Source of the DNA: an uncultured Selenomonadales bacterium
Lineage (GTDB): Bacteria; Bacillota; Negativicutes; Selenomonadales; Selenomonadaceae
Direction: 5' to 3'
Length of the DNA stretch: 64,000 bases
Assembly (NCBI GenBank): GCA_947304355.1
Contig: CAMZAX010000007.1
Coordinates: 1 to 64,000 of the forward strand
Shown piece after piece: positions 40,623-50,212 of the stretch. The position numbers were made by a program, and so were the translations under genes. Each line of letters begins with the position of its first letter. The first letter of the stretch is position 1. The notes beneath the pieces are model-generated. The model was not told where the DNA came from, did no database searches, and saw only the letters and a list, made by a program, of their open reading frames with translations.

Positions 40623-42179
40623 TCAAGAATTTTTCAAAATGCGGATGCCCAAAAGCGTGTCCTTTTCAATGAGCTCCTCAAGATATTTCTTCGCCTCCTC
40701 GGCTGAAAACCTGCGGACTGTTTCGCGGACGGTCGGCAGGAATTTTTCTTTATAACTTTTGTCCGCCAAAAAGATAATCCGCCCTTTGCAGTTGTCCTTC
40801 TTTGAAAACCAAGAGTAAACGTCATTGCCCAAGCGTCGCCGCAAAATTTCACGCAACGCATCGACTTCGATAACGGTGGCATAATCTTCGCCGCAAAAAT
40901 AGCGCACGAACGCCCGCTCACAATTTCGTTTATTGGCAAGCCGCGAAAGCTTGTCGCTGCGGAGAAACTTCAAAGCCGAATCCAATGCCGCCTCGTTGGG
41001 CAACGTTGACGTCTTGTTCAGTGCGGCGAAATACGACTGAGCGTCCTCAAGGCAATTTTGAAACGCGCAAAGGATTGGCATTCCGTGCCGGCTTGACCAG
41101 TCGGCGGGCGAATCCGTGCCCGTGACTTCTTGCCATGTCGCGAAAAATTTATCGGTCTTTTCGTCCCGGCGCATTTTCTGCAGGCGCGCTTTCATCTGCA
41201 AAACAAAATCGTCGCGGGTCTTGAAAAAATTTCCTTCCGGCGCGTCGTTGAACATTTTCTCGGCGAGTGTCGAATCAATCGCGGCGTCGACGTATTTCGT
41301 CAAGGCTTCGGCAAAGACGGTAAATTGATTCTCGAAAAATTCCGTGAACAGCGGCGCGAATTGATTGATTTGCTCCGCCGCCTGTCCGAAATTTTTTTCG
41401 CCGGTGCCGCGCAAAGTCGCGAAGGTCTGCAAGAGGTTTTTCAATTCGGGCTGAAATTCCTCGACGACTGCATACGGAATTTTGATGCGGTTGCACTTGT
41501 CGCCCAAGGATTCAAAAGCTTCGGGCAATTTTTTTTGCGGCGCGGAAAGGATACGGTTAATCGCCTCAATCAAGCGCAGTTCGTCAAACAGATTATCAAT
41601 CTGCCGATTCACGTCGTCGACCTGCCAAAGATAAGCCGAATCGTCCGAAAGCTTTTCATTGAGCCGCGACAGATATTCGCCGTCAAGGAGTTTCAATCGC
41701 CCGACGATTTTTTTCAGCTCCGGCTTATACTGAGCGACGTAGCCCGTCATGCCCGTCTTAAAATTTTCTTCGCGCACGATGTCTTTAAGCTCGTCAATGA
41801 CAGCGGGATTTTTTTCGTAAATGACAAAAATATCGTCCGCCACTTTCGTCACGTCACGACCCGCTTTAGGATTTATGATCTCTTCAATCAGTTGCAAGAA
41901 GCGCAGATAAATATTCTTGTGCGGCGCGTCGAAATAATTTTCCTCGACGAAGTATTTCAATGCCCACAGCGGATAACGACCTTTGGTAAGCCGAACACGT
42001 ATGCTTTTTGCCGCGTCTTCAACGGAATTGACTTTGCCTTCGGGCAGGTTAAAAATATCAGACGTTATTCGGCAAAATTCTTTGTGTTCAGGCGTCTGCT
42101 TAACGATGAACTTATCTCGCGCGGCAGGCAACTCCTTGACCGTATTCACGATTAAATTGCAAAGCCGTTCTCGCGTCAA
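40623..42179 (-). CDS. Unrecognised helical protein of the defence operon (518 aa)
   Basis: No known family is recognised. The protein appears soluble and helix-rich, with an N-terminal segment RLCNLIVNTVKELPAARDKF, a central coiled-coil-like part (residues ~130-330), and a C-terminal segment GNDVYSWFSKKDNCKGRIIFLADK. It is joined to the ATPase gene by an ATGA overlap and to pglZ by a 10-base gap, so the three are made together. In BREX-like operons, comparable large helical proteins sit beside BrxC/PglY ATPases. Confidence 0.7.
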   Translation of the reverse strand: MTRERLCNLIVNTVKELPAARDKFIVKQTPEHKEFCRITSDIFNLPEGKVNSVEDAAKSIRVRLTKGRYPLWALKYFVEENYFDAPHKNIYLRFLQLIEEIINPKAGRDVTKVADDIFVIYEKNPAVIDELKDIVREENFKTGMTGYVAQYKPELKKIVGRLKLLDGEYLSRLNEKLSDDSAYLWQVDDVNRQIDNLFDELRLIEAINRILSAPQKKLPEAFESLGDKCNRIKIPYAVVEEFQPELKNLLQTFATLRGTGEKNFGQAAEQINQFAPLFTEFFENQFTVFAEALTKYVDAAIDSTLAEKMFNDAPEGNFFKTRDDFVLQMKARLQKMRRDEKTDKFFATWQEVTGTDSPADWSSRHGMPILCAFQNCLEDAQSYFAALNKTSTLPNEAALDSALKFLRSDKLSRLANKRNCERAFVRYFCGEDYATVIEVDALREILRRRLGNDVYSWFSKKDNCKGRIIFLADKSYKEKFLPTVRETVRRFSAEEAKKYLEELIEKDTLLGIRILKNS

Positions 42180-44785
42180 GGTATGCGTGTTGCTGTTGAA
42201 ATCGCGACGTAAAAATTTTTATCGGCATAGTCTTTCATCAGGAGCGTGAACAGGAACACGGAGCCCGCGCACTTAAGCAAGCCTACGGGCGGTTTCTTCA
42301 GCGCGTCCCAAATATCATTGAAGTCGGTTTCGTTCCGTTGTGTCAAGCCCTCTTCAATGACCCTGTCGACGACGATTTTCATTTTGGAAATCGGATGCGA
42401 AGGCGTTGTCAACCAATATTTGTCGCCACCGTGCCCGCAAAGGTCGTCGAAAGATTCGCCAATAAAATTGAGCCAATTTGAACTGCCCTTGACTCGCTCG
42501 CCGCTCAAAGCATATTTGGCAACCGTCTCCGTAAATCCGCTCGGCGAAAAAAGTCTGTCGTTGATTGAAATTTCCTCCAAGCCGCCGCCGAAAAATTTCT
42601 TGTTCAATTCCCTTAGCAACTTGAATAAATTGCCGTCGCCCGTTATTTGCGTCGAGTCCTCTGCGGAACTCCACACACGCACGGTCGCCACGCCGAGCTG
42701 ATGAATCCATTCGTCAATGAGGTCTGCCGCCGCTTTCTTTGAAAACCGCACTTGCCCCGACTGATTCGGCATATCTCTGAAATAAAGTTCGCGGGCTTTG
42801 TTCTGAACAAATTTTTCATAACGTTGTTTCGTAAACGGCGTGCTCGAAAAATCCGCGACGAGACAACGTTCCGGAAATTTTTCGCGTATCTTCCGGAGCA
42901 CTTGATTGACTTTGCCCTGTTCGTCTTCGTCGACGGCGAAAATGTAAAACGTCAGTATCTGATTGTCGGCAAGACGTAAATTCGCCGCGCCCGATTGCAG
43001 AAATTTTGTCGGCGAAATGATCTGAATATCGAGACGATACTTGAGGTAATCGGTCGGCTTGAATTTTTTTGACACGCCGTAGGATTCGTCTTTGATGAGC
43101 GCGTCGAAGGATTTTTCATGTCGCACCACTTCCAAAAGATTCTTCATGCGGTCGGGATCGGTTTGCATGGTCGCCAAAATATATTCGGTGTCGTCGCCCT
43201 CTTCAAGCGGGCTGATTATTCCCCTGCCGGCGAAATAATCCAGCGTCGAATTGACTTCGCTTGCAATCGGCGTGCCCGCAAAGCAGGCGTAAATATTTTT
43301 CTGCGTCGAACGCAAAAGCGCACTCACACCGCTGCGCCCGCCGTAGCTTTTTTGTTGCAGGGCGAATAAAGTCAATGTCGTTTTCAATATGCGCCGCTGA
43401 TTCTCGTTCTTGCAGACAGGCGCGAAGTTGCCGTAATGCCCCATTGCCTCTTGAAATGTTTCGTCGAGGTCGGGGTTGTCTTCTTGAAAGAAATAGTCCC
43501 AAAGAAAATCCGTCGTCAGAAAATTGTCGCCGCCGTATTCAAAGCCGTGTTCGTCTATAAAATTTCTGAAACTGCCTTCGCCCGCCGCGCAGATAAATTG
43601 GAACATCGTGCGTTGATTCGAGCTGATTGACTGCGCGATAAATTTCAGCAGGCAGGCGGCGTAAGGGTGAATCGGCAAAAGCTTTTGCAGGTCGCCGAGG
43701 TTAATTTTATCGTCGCGTTGCAGGATGAAGTCCGCTCCGTCGCGTCGGACACTTTCCCACAGTTCGCGTGCGCATTTTTGCCAAGCATCTTTTAAAGCCG
43801 GCTCAATCGTCAAAGCCTGCGCCATTAACTGAAACGCCGTGTGTTCAGCCAAAGTGATTCGGGCAAGTTTAAAGCGCGCTTCTATGATTTTCCTCTGAAC
43901 GGCGTCCGTTATCAGCTGATTGGCGTCGCCGTGCGTGATGAGGAAAAAATAAAAGCTCAATTCTGCGGCGTGTTGCGCCAATTCCTGCAAGCCCGTGATG
44001 TTGTTCAAATTATTGCGAAAGTACTCGGTGAACTCGTCCCAAATGAACACGATGGCATAAAGATTATTTTTCGTGCGGACGTCCCGCAGCCAAGCAATAA
44101 CATCCTGCGCGGACATTGACCAGTTGTAAGATTCACTTTCCGCCACGTCGACAATATCTTCAAGCAATTCAAGACGCTCCTGCCCGTCAAGGGTTTCCAA
44201 GTCCGCAATGATTTCATCGGGCGAGGTGTATGTTAAAAACTTCCCGCGATACTTGTTGAAGGCGGCGCGGAAGTTGAAGGCAGCGTTCGGGTCTTTCAGC
44301 GTCGCCAACACCCTGTCGAGAATCGCGGCGGCTCCCGTGTATTCATAACCGTTTTCGCGAAGAGCGCGCTTGACCGATTCGATTATCGTGTTGAAAAGCT
44401 TGTTTTGGGAATTGATGCCTGACGACGAGCTGTGGTGGACGACAAGAATTTTGCCTTTGCCGCGCACGCCCGCGACCCGTCGCCACAGCGGATTCATTTC
44501 GTCATGTGCGAAGTAACTTTCGACTTTGTCAAGCTCGTCTTCCAAAATGTGCTTGATGACGAACGAAGCAAATGTCTTGCCCGTGCCGTAACTGCCGCTT
44601 ATCCAAATCGGGCGGTCTTTCAAGGCGGTGCCCTTTTCCAGCGTCTCAATCATCAGCGTCAAAATCTTTTTGAAACTTTCGTGCGGGTAAAAGGATTTCC
44701 ATCTGTCGGGGTGAGTTCTGTCGCTGCTCGACGAGAAAACCGGGATGAAGTCCGATTCAACCTTTATGTAATCTTTGTAAAGCAT
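42176..44785 (-). CDS. Large P-loop ATPase of the defence operon (BrxC/PglY-like)
   Basis: The 869-residue protein has Walker A GSYGTGKT (64-71), a Walker B-like AIVFIWDEF (~244-252), and a Ser-rich VVHHSSSSGINSQ sensor region. The ATPase part covers residues ~40-420, with helical and winged-helix-like segments behind it (KSYGGRSGVSALLRSTQ). This layout matches the large BrxC/PglY/DUF499-type ATPases that partner PglZ. It is shorter than BrxC (~1200). The substrate, probably DNA, is inferred. Confidence 0.75.
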   Translation of the reverse strand: MLYKDYIKVESDFIPVFSSSSDRTHPDRWKSFYPHESFKKILTLMIETLEKGTALKDRPIWISGSYGTGKTFASFVIKHILEDELDKVESYFAHDEMNPLWRRVAGVRGKGKILVVHHSSSSGINSQNKLFNTIIESVKRALRENGYEYTGAAAILDRVLATLKDPNAAFNFRAAFNKYRGKFLTYTSPDEIIADLETLDGQERLELLEDIVDVAESESYNWSMSAQDVIAWLRDVRTKNNLYAIVFIWDEFTEYFRNNLNNITGLQELAQHAAELSFYFFLITHGDANQLITDAVQRKIIEARFKLARITLAEHTAFQLMAQALTIEPALKDAWQKCARELWESVRRDGADFILQRDDKINLGDLQKLLPIHPYAACLLKFIAQSISSNQRTMFQFICAAGEGSFRNFIDEHGFEYGGDNFLTTDFLWDYFFQEDNPDLDETFQEAMGHYGNFAPVCKNENQRRILKTTLTLFALQQKSYGGRSGVSALLRSTQKNIYACFAGTPIASEVNSTLDYFAGRGIISPLEEGDDTEYILATMQTDPDRMKNLLEVVRHEKSFDALIKDESYGVSKKFKPTDYLKYRLDIQIISPTKFLQSGAANLRLADNQILTFYIFAVDEDEQGKVNQVLRKIREKFPERCLVADFSSTPFTKQRYEKFVQNKARELYFRDMPNQSGQVRFSKKAAADLIDEWIHQLGVATVRVWSSAEDSTQITGDGNLFKLLRELNKKFFGGGLEEISINDRLFSPSGFTETVAKYALSGERVKGSSNWLNFIGESFDDLCGHGGDKYWLTTPSHPISKMKIVVDRVIEEGLTQRNETDFNDIWDALKKPPVGLLKCAGSVFLFTLLMKDYADKNFYVAISTATRIP

Positions 44786-44804
44786 GACTGTTTATCACCT
44801 CGGT

Positions 44805-45134
44805 TTAAAAAAGTTGAACGACTTCTTCGGGCGTTTTGTCGCGATTCAAAAAAATATTTTCCATGATACCTTTGTTGAAGTCCACGCGAATGAAGTCGGG
44901 ATAATCGTTGGCAAGCCCTTGCAGGAGCGGGCGCAATATCTCTTCGTCGAGACCGAACAAAATTTTCGGGCTCAAAGCCTCGCGTTCGTCGCTGTCGTCA
45001 AGCAATTCGGTCAGCGTGAAGCTGTAGAGTGCGTCCGCGTGCGCGGCGAACAGGTACAGGCTGTACAAAATCACGAGCGGTTCGGGGTGTTCCCAAGCCG
45101 CCCGCGTAATCGAAATAACGATATTGCCTTTCAT
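44805..45134 (-). CDS. Small protein of the defence operon (109 aa)
   Basis: No family recognised. The acidic, helix-rich protein starts MKGNIVISITRAAWEHPEPLVILYSLYLFAAHADALYSF and contains LTELLDDSDEREALS and LLQGLANDYPDFIRVDF. It lies 19 bases before the ATPase gene and 12 bases after the PAPS-reductase-like gene. It may act as a small adaptor for the ATPase, by position only. Confidence 0.65.
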   Translation of the reverse strand: MKGNIVISITRAAWEHPEPLVILYSLYLFAAHADALYSFTLTELLDDSDEREALSPKILFGLDEEILRPLLQGLANDYPDFIRVDFNKGIMENIFLNRDKTPEEVVQLF

Positions 45135-45146
45135 TGCGCAAAAACC

Positions 45147-47153
45147 TTAACCGAGCTGCCGACCCGTCGGAGATTCGCGAAAGAAATTCTTCAGTGCCGT
45201 CAGTGCATTTCGCTTCGTTCGCTCTTTGAGTGAATCGCCGAGCATTTCCATAAAGGTTTCGTTGTCCAGCGGCGTGTAAAATTCGACCTTCTTGACGAAG
45301 AAATTTATCAGCGCGGATCGATAGGCGGCGTTGACCCAAAATATGCCCCAAAGTTTCAAACTGTCCGCACCGAGCGCAACGAGCTTGTCCAAGTTCGCGA
45401 TGAAATTTCTTTTGTCGATAAGCAAGCCGACTTCCTGTCCCCAGTTGCGAAAACTTTCAAACATCTTTGAGCCCATGCGCTCATTGCCCCAAAAAGCCTG
45501 CGGGTTTTCAAAAAGAATTTTTATCCACTCCGCCCGCAAACCAAAAGTTCTGTGGTTGTCAATGCCTTTGACGTTCATGCCTTCCGTGTCGCCTCCGCAT
45601 TTCAAAGAATCAGCCGCCAGACAGCCGCCGGGCTTGTCCAAGCACCTGTAACAGTGCCGACAATTTTTTATCCGCACGTCGTCGGCGGTTATAATCAAGG
45701 CACAGTGCGGACATTCTATCATACAATCGCGGCAGTTGCTACAATACGCCGCTTTGTTCAAAATTTTTTTCAGCCGACCGAGGAATTGAATCGCTTTCTT
45801 GTCGAGCACGGGCATGCGCAGGGAAATGGTTTCCTTGTCGCCTTGAACTTCGACACCGAAAATTATCGTCTCGCCTTCATACTGCAGAGCAAATCTGTTT
45901 TCACCGATTTCAACGAAGTCGCCGAGCACCGGCATCCACTTGCGCCACGAATAATTTGCGTCGCTGATAATGAAGTCAACACGACCGCCGCCGCGCAGAG
46001 TCTCAATCTTTTGTCGCCCGATCGTCAAAATCTTTCCGCCCGTGCGTTTCTTCCAGCCTTGGTCGTTCAGATACTCGCGCCATTCCTCTGCGGACGTAAA
46101 ACCTTTATCAATACTTCGCTTGACGACGCCGACAAAAGGCGCAATCTCTTCGGGATAAAAATAATTTTGCAGGCAATCGTTCAGCTCCGAAGACAACGGG
46201 CACAGCTTGCACCTGACTCGCGGCAACCCGTTACGATAAGATTGACTGAACGGCAATTTTCCCGCAAACAGATATAAAAAAATTTCGGCGGACGACCATT
46301 CGAGAATCGGGTAAAAATTTATTTGCGCGGGGTGCTTGCGGCTCACGGCAATTTTGTCGTAAGTCGAACGCCTTTCGCTTTCCTCGGCACGCACGCCGAC
46401 AAATGCCATTGCCCGAAAATTTTTCACGTCGACGACGGAACATTGGCGGCGGGCAGCGATAATCTCCTTGACCTTGGCGAGCGAAGGTCCTGCCTTGTGC
46501 ACGGGACAACACCAGCGAATTTTTCGGGCGGGCGGTCCCATGAATTGCCACGAGTCAAGGGCGTCGAAGGGTGCGCGTGCCGTATACCATTTCAAATCGG
46601 CAAACAGTTTCCGCACCGCCGCAACCGTCCGACAGGTGTCGTCGAGCTCCATTGTTGTATCGCCGAAAATAACTTCAAAGGCGTCGTGCGGCAACGCCCG
46701 CTGAATCAAATCCAGCATAACCGTCGAATCTTTGCCGCCGCTGAACGCCGTATAAAACAAGTCAACCTTGCTCTTGTAAGCGTTGAAGGTACCGTAAATA
46801 TTTTTGAGCGTCCGCTGAACCATGCCCGTCATCAGGTCTTCGTTTTTGACAAGCATGGCTTTCACGTCGACGGGCGACAACGACAAATTGGCGGTCACAT
46901 TCTTCAGCGCGGGCAGAGTAAACAAATTGCCGCCCTGCGTTTCGGCAACAAGCTCACCGCGATAAAAATAGCGTCGACCCTCTGCCCAACAGAGCGGCTC
47001 TTTCGTGTGCGGAAACTGCCAGCCGTAATTTCTGTCCAATCCGAGAAAATTCAACTCTTCAAAAAAGACGGGGCGAACCTCTTTGGCAAGTTCCGAAATA
47101 TTCGGTGTAAGATTATAACCGCCCGTAACGCTGTCCCATTCGTAAGCATACAT
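45147..47153 (-). CDS. PAPS-reductase/DndC-like protein with ferredoxin-type cysteines (BrxP-like)
   Basis: The ~668-residue protein has the adenine-nucleotide PP-loop FSGGKDSTVMLD (S138-T144) and the downstream GVRAEESERRSTYDK typical of PAPS reductases and DndC. A C-terminal cluster reads CxxCxxCxxxC (SNCRDCMIEC) followed by CxxCxxCxxxxxC (CRHCYRCLDKPGGC), as in dicluster ferredoxins. An additional Cys group is in RVRCKLCPLSSE. DndC uses such chemistry to put sulfur into DNA; BREX type 4 carries a PAPS-reductase-like BrxP. Its reaction here is unknown. The start is taken at 47153; it overlaps the upstream gene by ~40 bases. Confidence 0.8.
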   Translation of the reverse strand: MYAYEWDSVTGGYNLTPNISELAKEVRPVFFEELNFLGLDRNYGWQFPHTKEPLCWAEGRRYFYRGELVAETQGGNLFTLPALKNVTANLSLSPVDVKAMLVKNEDLMTGMVQRTLKNIYGTFNAYKSKVDLFYTAFSGGKDSTVMLDLIQRALPHDAFEVIFGDTTMELDDTCRTVAAVRKLFADLKWYTARAPFDALDSWQFMGPPARKIRWCCPVHKAGPSLAKVKEIIAARRQCSVVDVKNFRAMAFVGVRAEESERRSTYDKIAVSRKHPAQINFYPILEWSSAEIFLYLFAGKLPFSQSYRNGLPRVRCKLCPLSSELNDCLQNYFYPEEIAPFVGVVKRSIDKGFTSAEEWREYLNDQGWKKRTGGKILTIGRQKIETLRGGGRVDFIISDANYSWRKWMPVLGDFVEIGENRFALQYEGETIIFGVEVQGDKETISLRMPVLDKKAIQFLGRLKKILNKAAYCSNCRDCMIECPHCALIITADDVRIKNCRHCYRCLDKPGGCLAADSLKCGGDTEGMNVKGIDNHRTFGLRAEWIKILFENPQAFWGNERMGSKMFESFRNWGQEVGLLIDKRNFIANLDKLVALGADSLKLWGIFWVNAAYRSALINFFVKKVEFYTPLDNETFMEMLGDSLKERTKRNALTALKNFFRESPTGRQLG

Positions 47154-49029
47154 GCAGATCACCGATTCGCCCTTTGTTTAAAATTTTAAACGCCTTGCCG
47201 TCCGCCAAAAATTTCGGGAGCGTCTTATTGCACAGACCGCGCGCCTTGAGCCAATTAAAAATTTCCAACTCGGACTGAAATTGTTCCCGCACATGTTCGG
47301 CAGATAAAATTTTTATCAGGAAGGATTTAAAATCGTCTCCTGCGAACTTCTCCGACACAAAAATCGTCGCCGCCCGATTCGCTGGTTGCGAAAGAATTTT
47401 CAATCGCCGGGGCGCGTTTGCGGCGAGCGACGCCACGCTCTCCAATAAAAAGCCGTTCCAAGGCGTTTCCGTGCGCGGCAACCATTCATAATCGTCGAAG
47501 TTTTGAGCAGCCAGCCATCCACCGTTGCGCTTGACTGCTGCACGAATTCTTTCGGCGACGGCGGCAATGATTTTATCCGTGATGCCGATTGATTCCGTTC
47601 GCCGCAAAGTCAATGCGTCGACGCGAACAAATTCCGGGCTCAAGCTGTCAATCAAATGAGCCCTCGACGTAAATCGGATTCCGTTTTCCGCGCAAATATC
47701 GACCAAGTCTTTGATTTCAATTTCGTCCAAGCTCTCCAACCGGTCAAGCAAAACGGCTTTATTGTTGATAATCTTCACGCCCTTCAGGGAAATGTACGGG
47801 CGCGAAAAGTTGAAGTCGTTGCGGAACATGTATTGCAACACGCCGAAAAGTTTATCGTGGTCTTGAATTTCGTTGCGGCGCATGAAGTCGGCAAAGCGTT
47901 CAAAAAAATAATCGAACAGGACTCGCGAATTGACGGGCGTCGAACAATTTTGGCTTAGAAATTTTTTTATCGGCTCAAAGTCATTCGCCCGCAAGTTCAA
48001 ACGTTTCGCATGAATAAACGTCCCGTGACCCGTGCGGATGACGGCGGGGCAACGCGTCAGCAAAAAATTTATGTCGGCTACGGTACATGCGGCAAAATTT
48101 TCTTTTATCTCTTGCGACGAAACTTCACCGCGCCCCGCAACGAAATCGTTGAACTCTTGCCCGATGTCTGTGCCGGGAATTGTCGTAAGGTAACAGTTGA
48201 AAAACGTGTAGGGTAATTTGTAAAATTTCATTACACCTTGCAAGAAATAATGGTTGGTGATTTGCGTCCCGACAAACGAATCTCTGAGCGTCTCGAAAAT
48301 TTCATTGTAAAAAAACGTCGTGCGGTCAGAGGCGTCAATAAAATTTTTTACTCGTTCACGGACTTCACGAGGCACGTGAACCAAGTCGGGGTGCATGTAC
48401 TTGTTGCTGTCGCAAAGCACGCCGATTTTTCTGATAAGCGTGTTAAGTGCCCTTTGATTGGGCGGTGCCTGCTCGTTAAAAATTTCTTGCATGTAACGAA
48501 CGAATTGCAAATAAAAATTTTCGTTGCCGATTTTGTATCCGTTGGGAAATCGTCCCTTGAGGACATGCGCACATTTAAAGGTTGTCGTCAATTTGCCGCG
48601 ATGGAAGAATTGCCCGCTGTGTTTATAAATTCTCGACAGCTTCGCCGTAATAACCTCGGCAGGACAATTTTTTTCGTGCGCCAAATCTTCTATCGTCGCG
48701 GCGAAAAGTTTTTCATGCATTATGGCAGGCATGTTGGCAGTCAGCTCGTCACCGTCAAGAGCAGCTCTGTCGGCAAAGACAAATGCGTTGAGTCCGTCGG
48801 AAACGTCTTGCGGCGGGGGAATTTTTCCTGCAAAGCGACGCTCACGAAAGCCAAGCACATTTTGCAACCGAATTATTTGCGCACGCGGCACGGCATATTC
48901 GGCGCGATAAGCAATAAAGTCTTCGCGATCCAATTCGTCGACGAATTTCTTGCCCGATTCTCTACAATATTTAAAAAAACTTTCGTCTTGCCCGAATAAT
49001 TTTTCTTTGATAAGACTTTGCCTCTTCAA
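47113..49029 (-). CDS. Unrecognised protein, first gene of the defence operon (638 aa)
   Basis: No family is recognised with confidence. The sequence contains repeated short helical units that look like helix-turn-helix or sigma-region-4-like segments (for example EDLAHEKNCPAEVITAKLSRIYKHSGQFF, LDEIEIKDLVDICAENGIRFTSRAHLIDSLS and IGITDKIIAAVAERIRAAVKRNGGWLAAQNFDDYEWLP). They suggest a DNA- or complex-binding role, by pattern only. It starts at a TTG (49029) after GGGTGA and is the promoter-proximal gene of the six-gene operon. Confidence 0.65.
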   Translation of the reverse strand: MKRQSLIKEKLFGQDESFFKYCRESGKKFVDELDREDFIAYRAEYAVPRAQIIRLQNVLGFRERRFAGKIPPPQDVSDGLNAFVFADRAALDGDELTANMPAIMHEKLFAATIEDLAHEKNCPAEVITAKLSRIYKHSGQFFHRGKLTTTFKCAHVLKGRFPNGYKIGNENFYLQFVRYMQEIFNEQAPPNQRALNTLIRKIGVLCDSNKYMHPDLVHVPREVRERVKNFIDASDRTTFFYNEIFETLRDSFVGTQITNHYFLQGVMKFYKLPYTFFNCYLTTIPGTDIGQEFNDFVAGRGEVSSQEIKENFAACTVADINFLLTRCPAVIRTGHGTFIHAKRLNLRANDFEPIKKFLSQNCSTPVNSRVLFDYFFERFADFMRRNEIQDHDKLFGVLQYMFRNDFNFSRPYISLKGVKIINNKAVLLDRLESLDEIEIKDLVDICAENGIRFTSRAHLIDSLSPEFVRVDALTLRRTESIGITDKIIAAVAERIRAAVKRNGGWLAAQNFDDYEWLPRTETPWNGFLLESVASLAANAPRRLKILSQPANRAATIFVSEKFAGDDFKSFLIKILSAEHVREQFQSELEIFNWLKARGLCNKTLPKFLADGKAFKILNKGRIGDLHVCLRMGQRYGRL

Positions 49030-49043
49030 CAGTATTCACCCGA

Positions 49044-49119
49044 CTTCCGAACTCAATTAAAAAAATGCCTGTCGAGCTTCCGAAAAATATTAAGACCATT
49101 TGTCGGAAGGAGTTGAAAA
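49044..49119 (-). promoter_or_regulatory. Repeated CTTCCGA elements upstream of the defence operon
   Basis: CTTCCGA occurs at 49044-49050 and 49077-49083, and inverted (TCGGAAG) at 49113-49119, spaced 33 and 36 bases (about three helical turns). It lies directly upstream of the operon's first gene and could bind a regulator. No clear -10/-35 pair was found. Confidence 0.4.
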
Positions 49120-49170
49120 CATTGTATCTTATCGCGGTTTTTCTTGCAAGGATTTGTCTGCGGCAGCGGT

Positions 49171-50202
49171 TTATTTGGTGAAGTCTTTGACGATATTTAT
49201 ATTTTCGCGGTCAACGATCATCGGAATGCAAAGGTAAGCGGGAATTGTCATCACGTCATTCTTTATGTTGGTTACGTCGTTAATTGCGGGCTGAGAGCCT
49301 TCGGTTACCGCCTTGACCATGCGCACGATCTTGCCGCAAAGAATTTCGGGGTCTTTGTAAATCGTCATTGTTTGCTTGCCGGCTTTAATGTTGGCGACGC
49401 CGTTGGCTCCCGCGTCTTGTCCCGTTAAAATGGTTGGCGTTCCTTTGTAACCGACTGCCTGTTCGGCGAGAATCAAACCTTCTGCCAAATCGTCGTTGGA
49501 GGCAATGACGACGTTAAGCGATTTGCCGTCCGCGTAGTACTTTTGCAAGATGTCGGTCATGCGGCGTTGAGCGTTTTCCTTGCTCCAACGTTCGGTCGCC
49601 ACCGCGCTGAAATCCGTTTGCCCCGAAGCGACGACAAGCTGACCTTTGTCGATGTAAGGCTTGAGATAATTGTACGCGCCACCGTAAAACAGAGGGGCGT
49701 TGGAGTCGTCGGGCGAGCCGGCAATAAATTCTATCGTAAACGGCCCCGCGCCGCTTTTTAGGTTGAGCTTATCTTCGACATAACGCGCTTGGAATTCGCC
49801 AACGGAATTGTTTTCAAACGAGGCGTAATACGAAATGGCGTCCGTATGCATAATCATGCGGTCGTAAGCGATAACGGGAATGCCGCGCTCCTTGGCGAGC
49901 GACAAAGTTTCGCCGAGGTTGCCCGCATCTTGCGCGCCGATAACAATGGCGGCGGGATTTTTTTCAATGGCGTCCTGCAGTTGCGTGACTTGGTCGTTGG
50001 CGTCCTTGCAGAAACGCATTTCAACTTCGTAACCCGCGTCGCTCATCAGACGGGCGCAAAGGTTGCCTATGTAATTCCAGATGCCGCCGAACGCCGGATT
50101 GGGAAACAGCAGTTGCACCGAATTTTTTTGCGCGGCTTCCTCGCCGCAACCGCTGACGACGGCACAAACCGCCAAACATAAGATCAGAAAAATTTTCCGC
50201 AC
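49171..50202 (-). CDS. Sugar-type periplasmic binding lipoprotein (type I fold)
   Basis: The ~343-residue protein has a lipoprotein signal (FLILCLAVCAVVSGC) and a type I periplasmic-binding fold like galactose/xylose/ribose-binding proteins (VEMRFCKDANDQVTQLQDAIEKNPAAIVIG; GIPVIAYDRMI; ILTGQDAGANGVANIKAGKQTMTIYKD). No ABC permease or ATPase genes accompany it. It lies 11 bases after a chemoreceptor gene in the same operon, so it probably presents a sugar to the receptor. The GTG at 50202 has GAGGTG just upstream. Confidence 0.85.
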   Translation of the reverse strand: MRKIFLILCLAVCAVVSGCGEEAAQKNSVQLLFPNPAFGGIWNYIGNLCARLMSDAGYEVEMRFCKDANDQVTQLQDAIEKNPAAIVIGAQDAGNLGETLSLAKERGIPVIAYDRMIMHTDAISYYASFENNSVGEFQARYVEDKLNLKSGAGPFTIEFIAGSPDDSNAPLFYGGAYNYLKPYIDKGQLVVASGQTDFSAVATERWSKENAQRRMTDILQKYYADGKSLNVVIASNDDLAEGLILAEQAVGYKGTPTILTGQDAGANGVANIKAGKQTMTIYKDPEILCGKIVRMVKAVTEGSQPAINDVTNIKNDVMTIPAYLCIPMIVDRENINIVKDFTK

Positions 50203-50212
50203 GTTAATCACC

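Noticed and set aside
39116-42155. Plus-strand ORFs of 518 and 341 codons opposite pglZ and the 518-aa gene
   Set aside because: Antisense frames of genes with recognisable motifs and operon overlaps; no ribosome sites.
49122-49181. Possible plus-strand micro-ORF (TTG start after GGAAGGAG, YLIAVFLARICLRQRFIW)
   Set aside because: It overlaps the end of the convergent binding-protein gene, has no cassette-like promoter or terminator, and could be chance.
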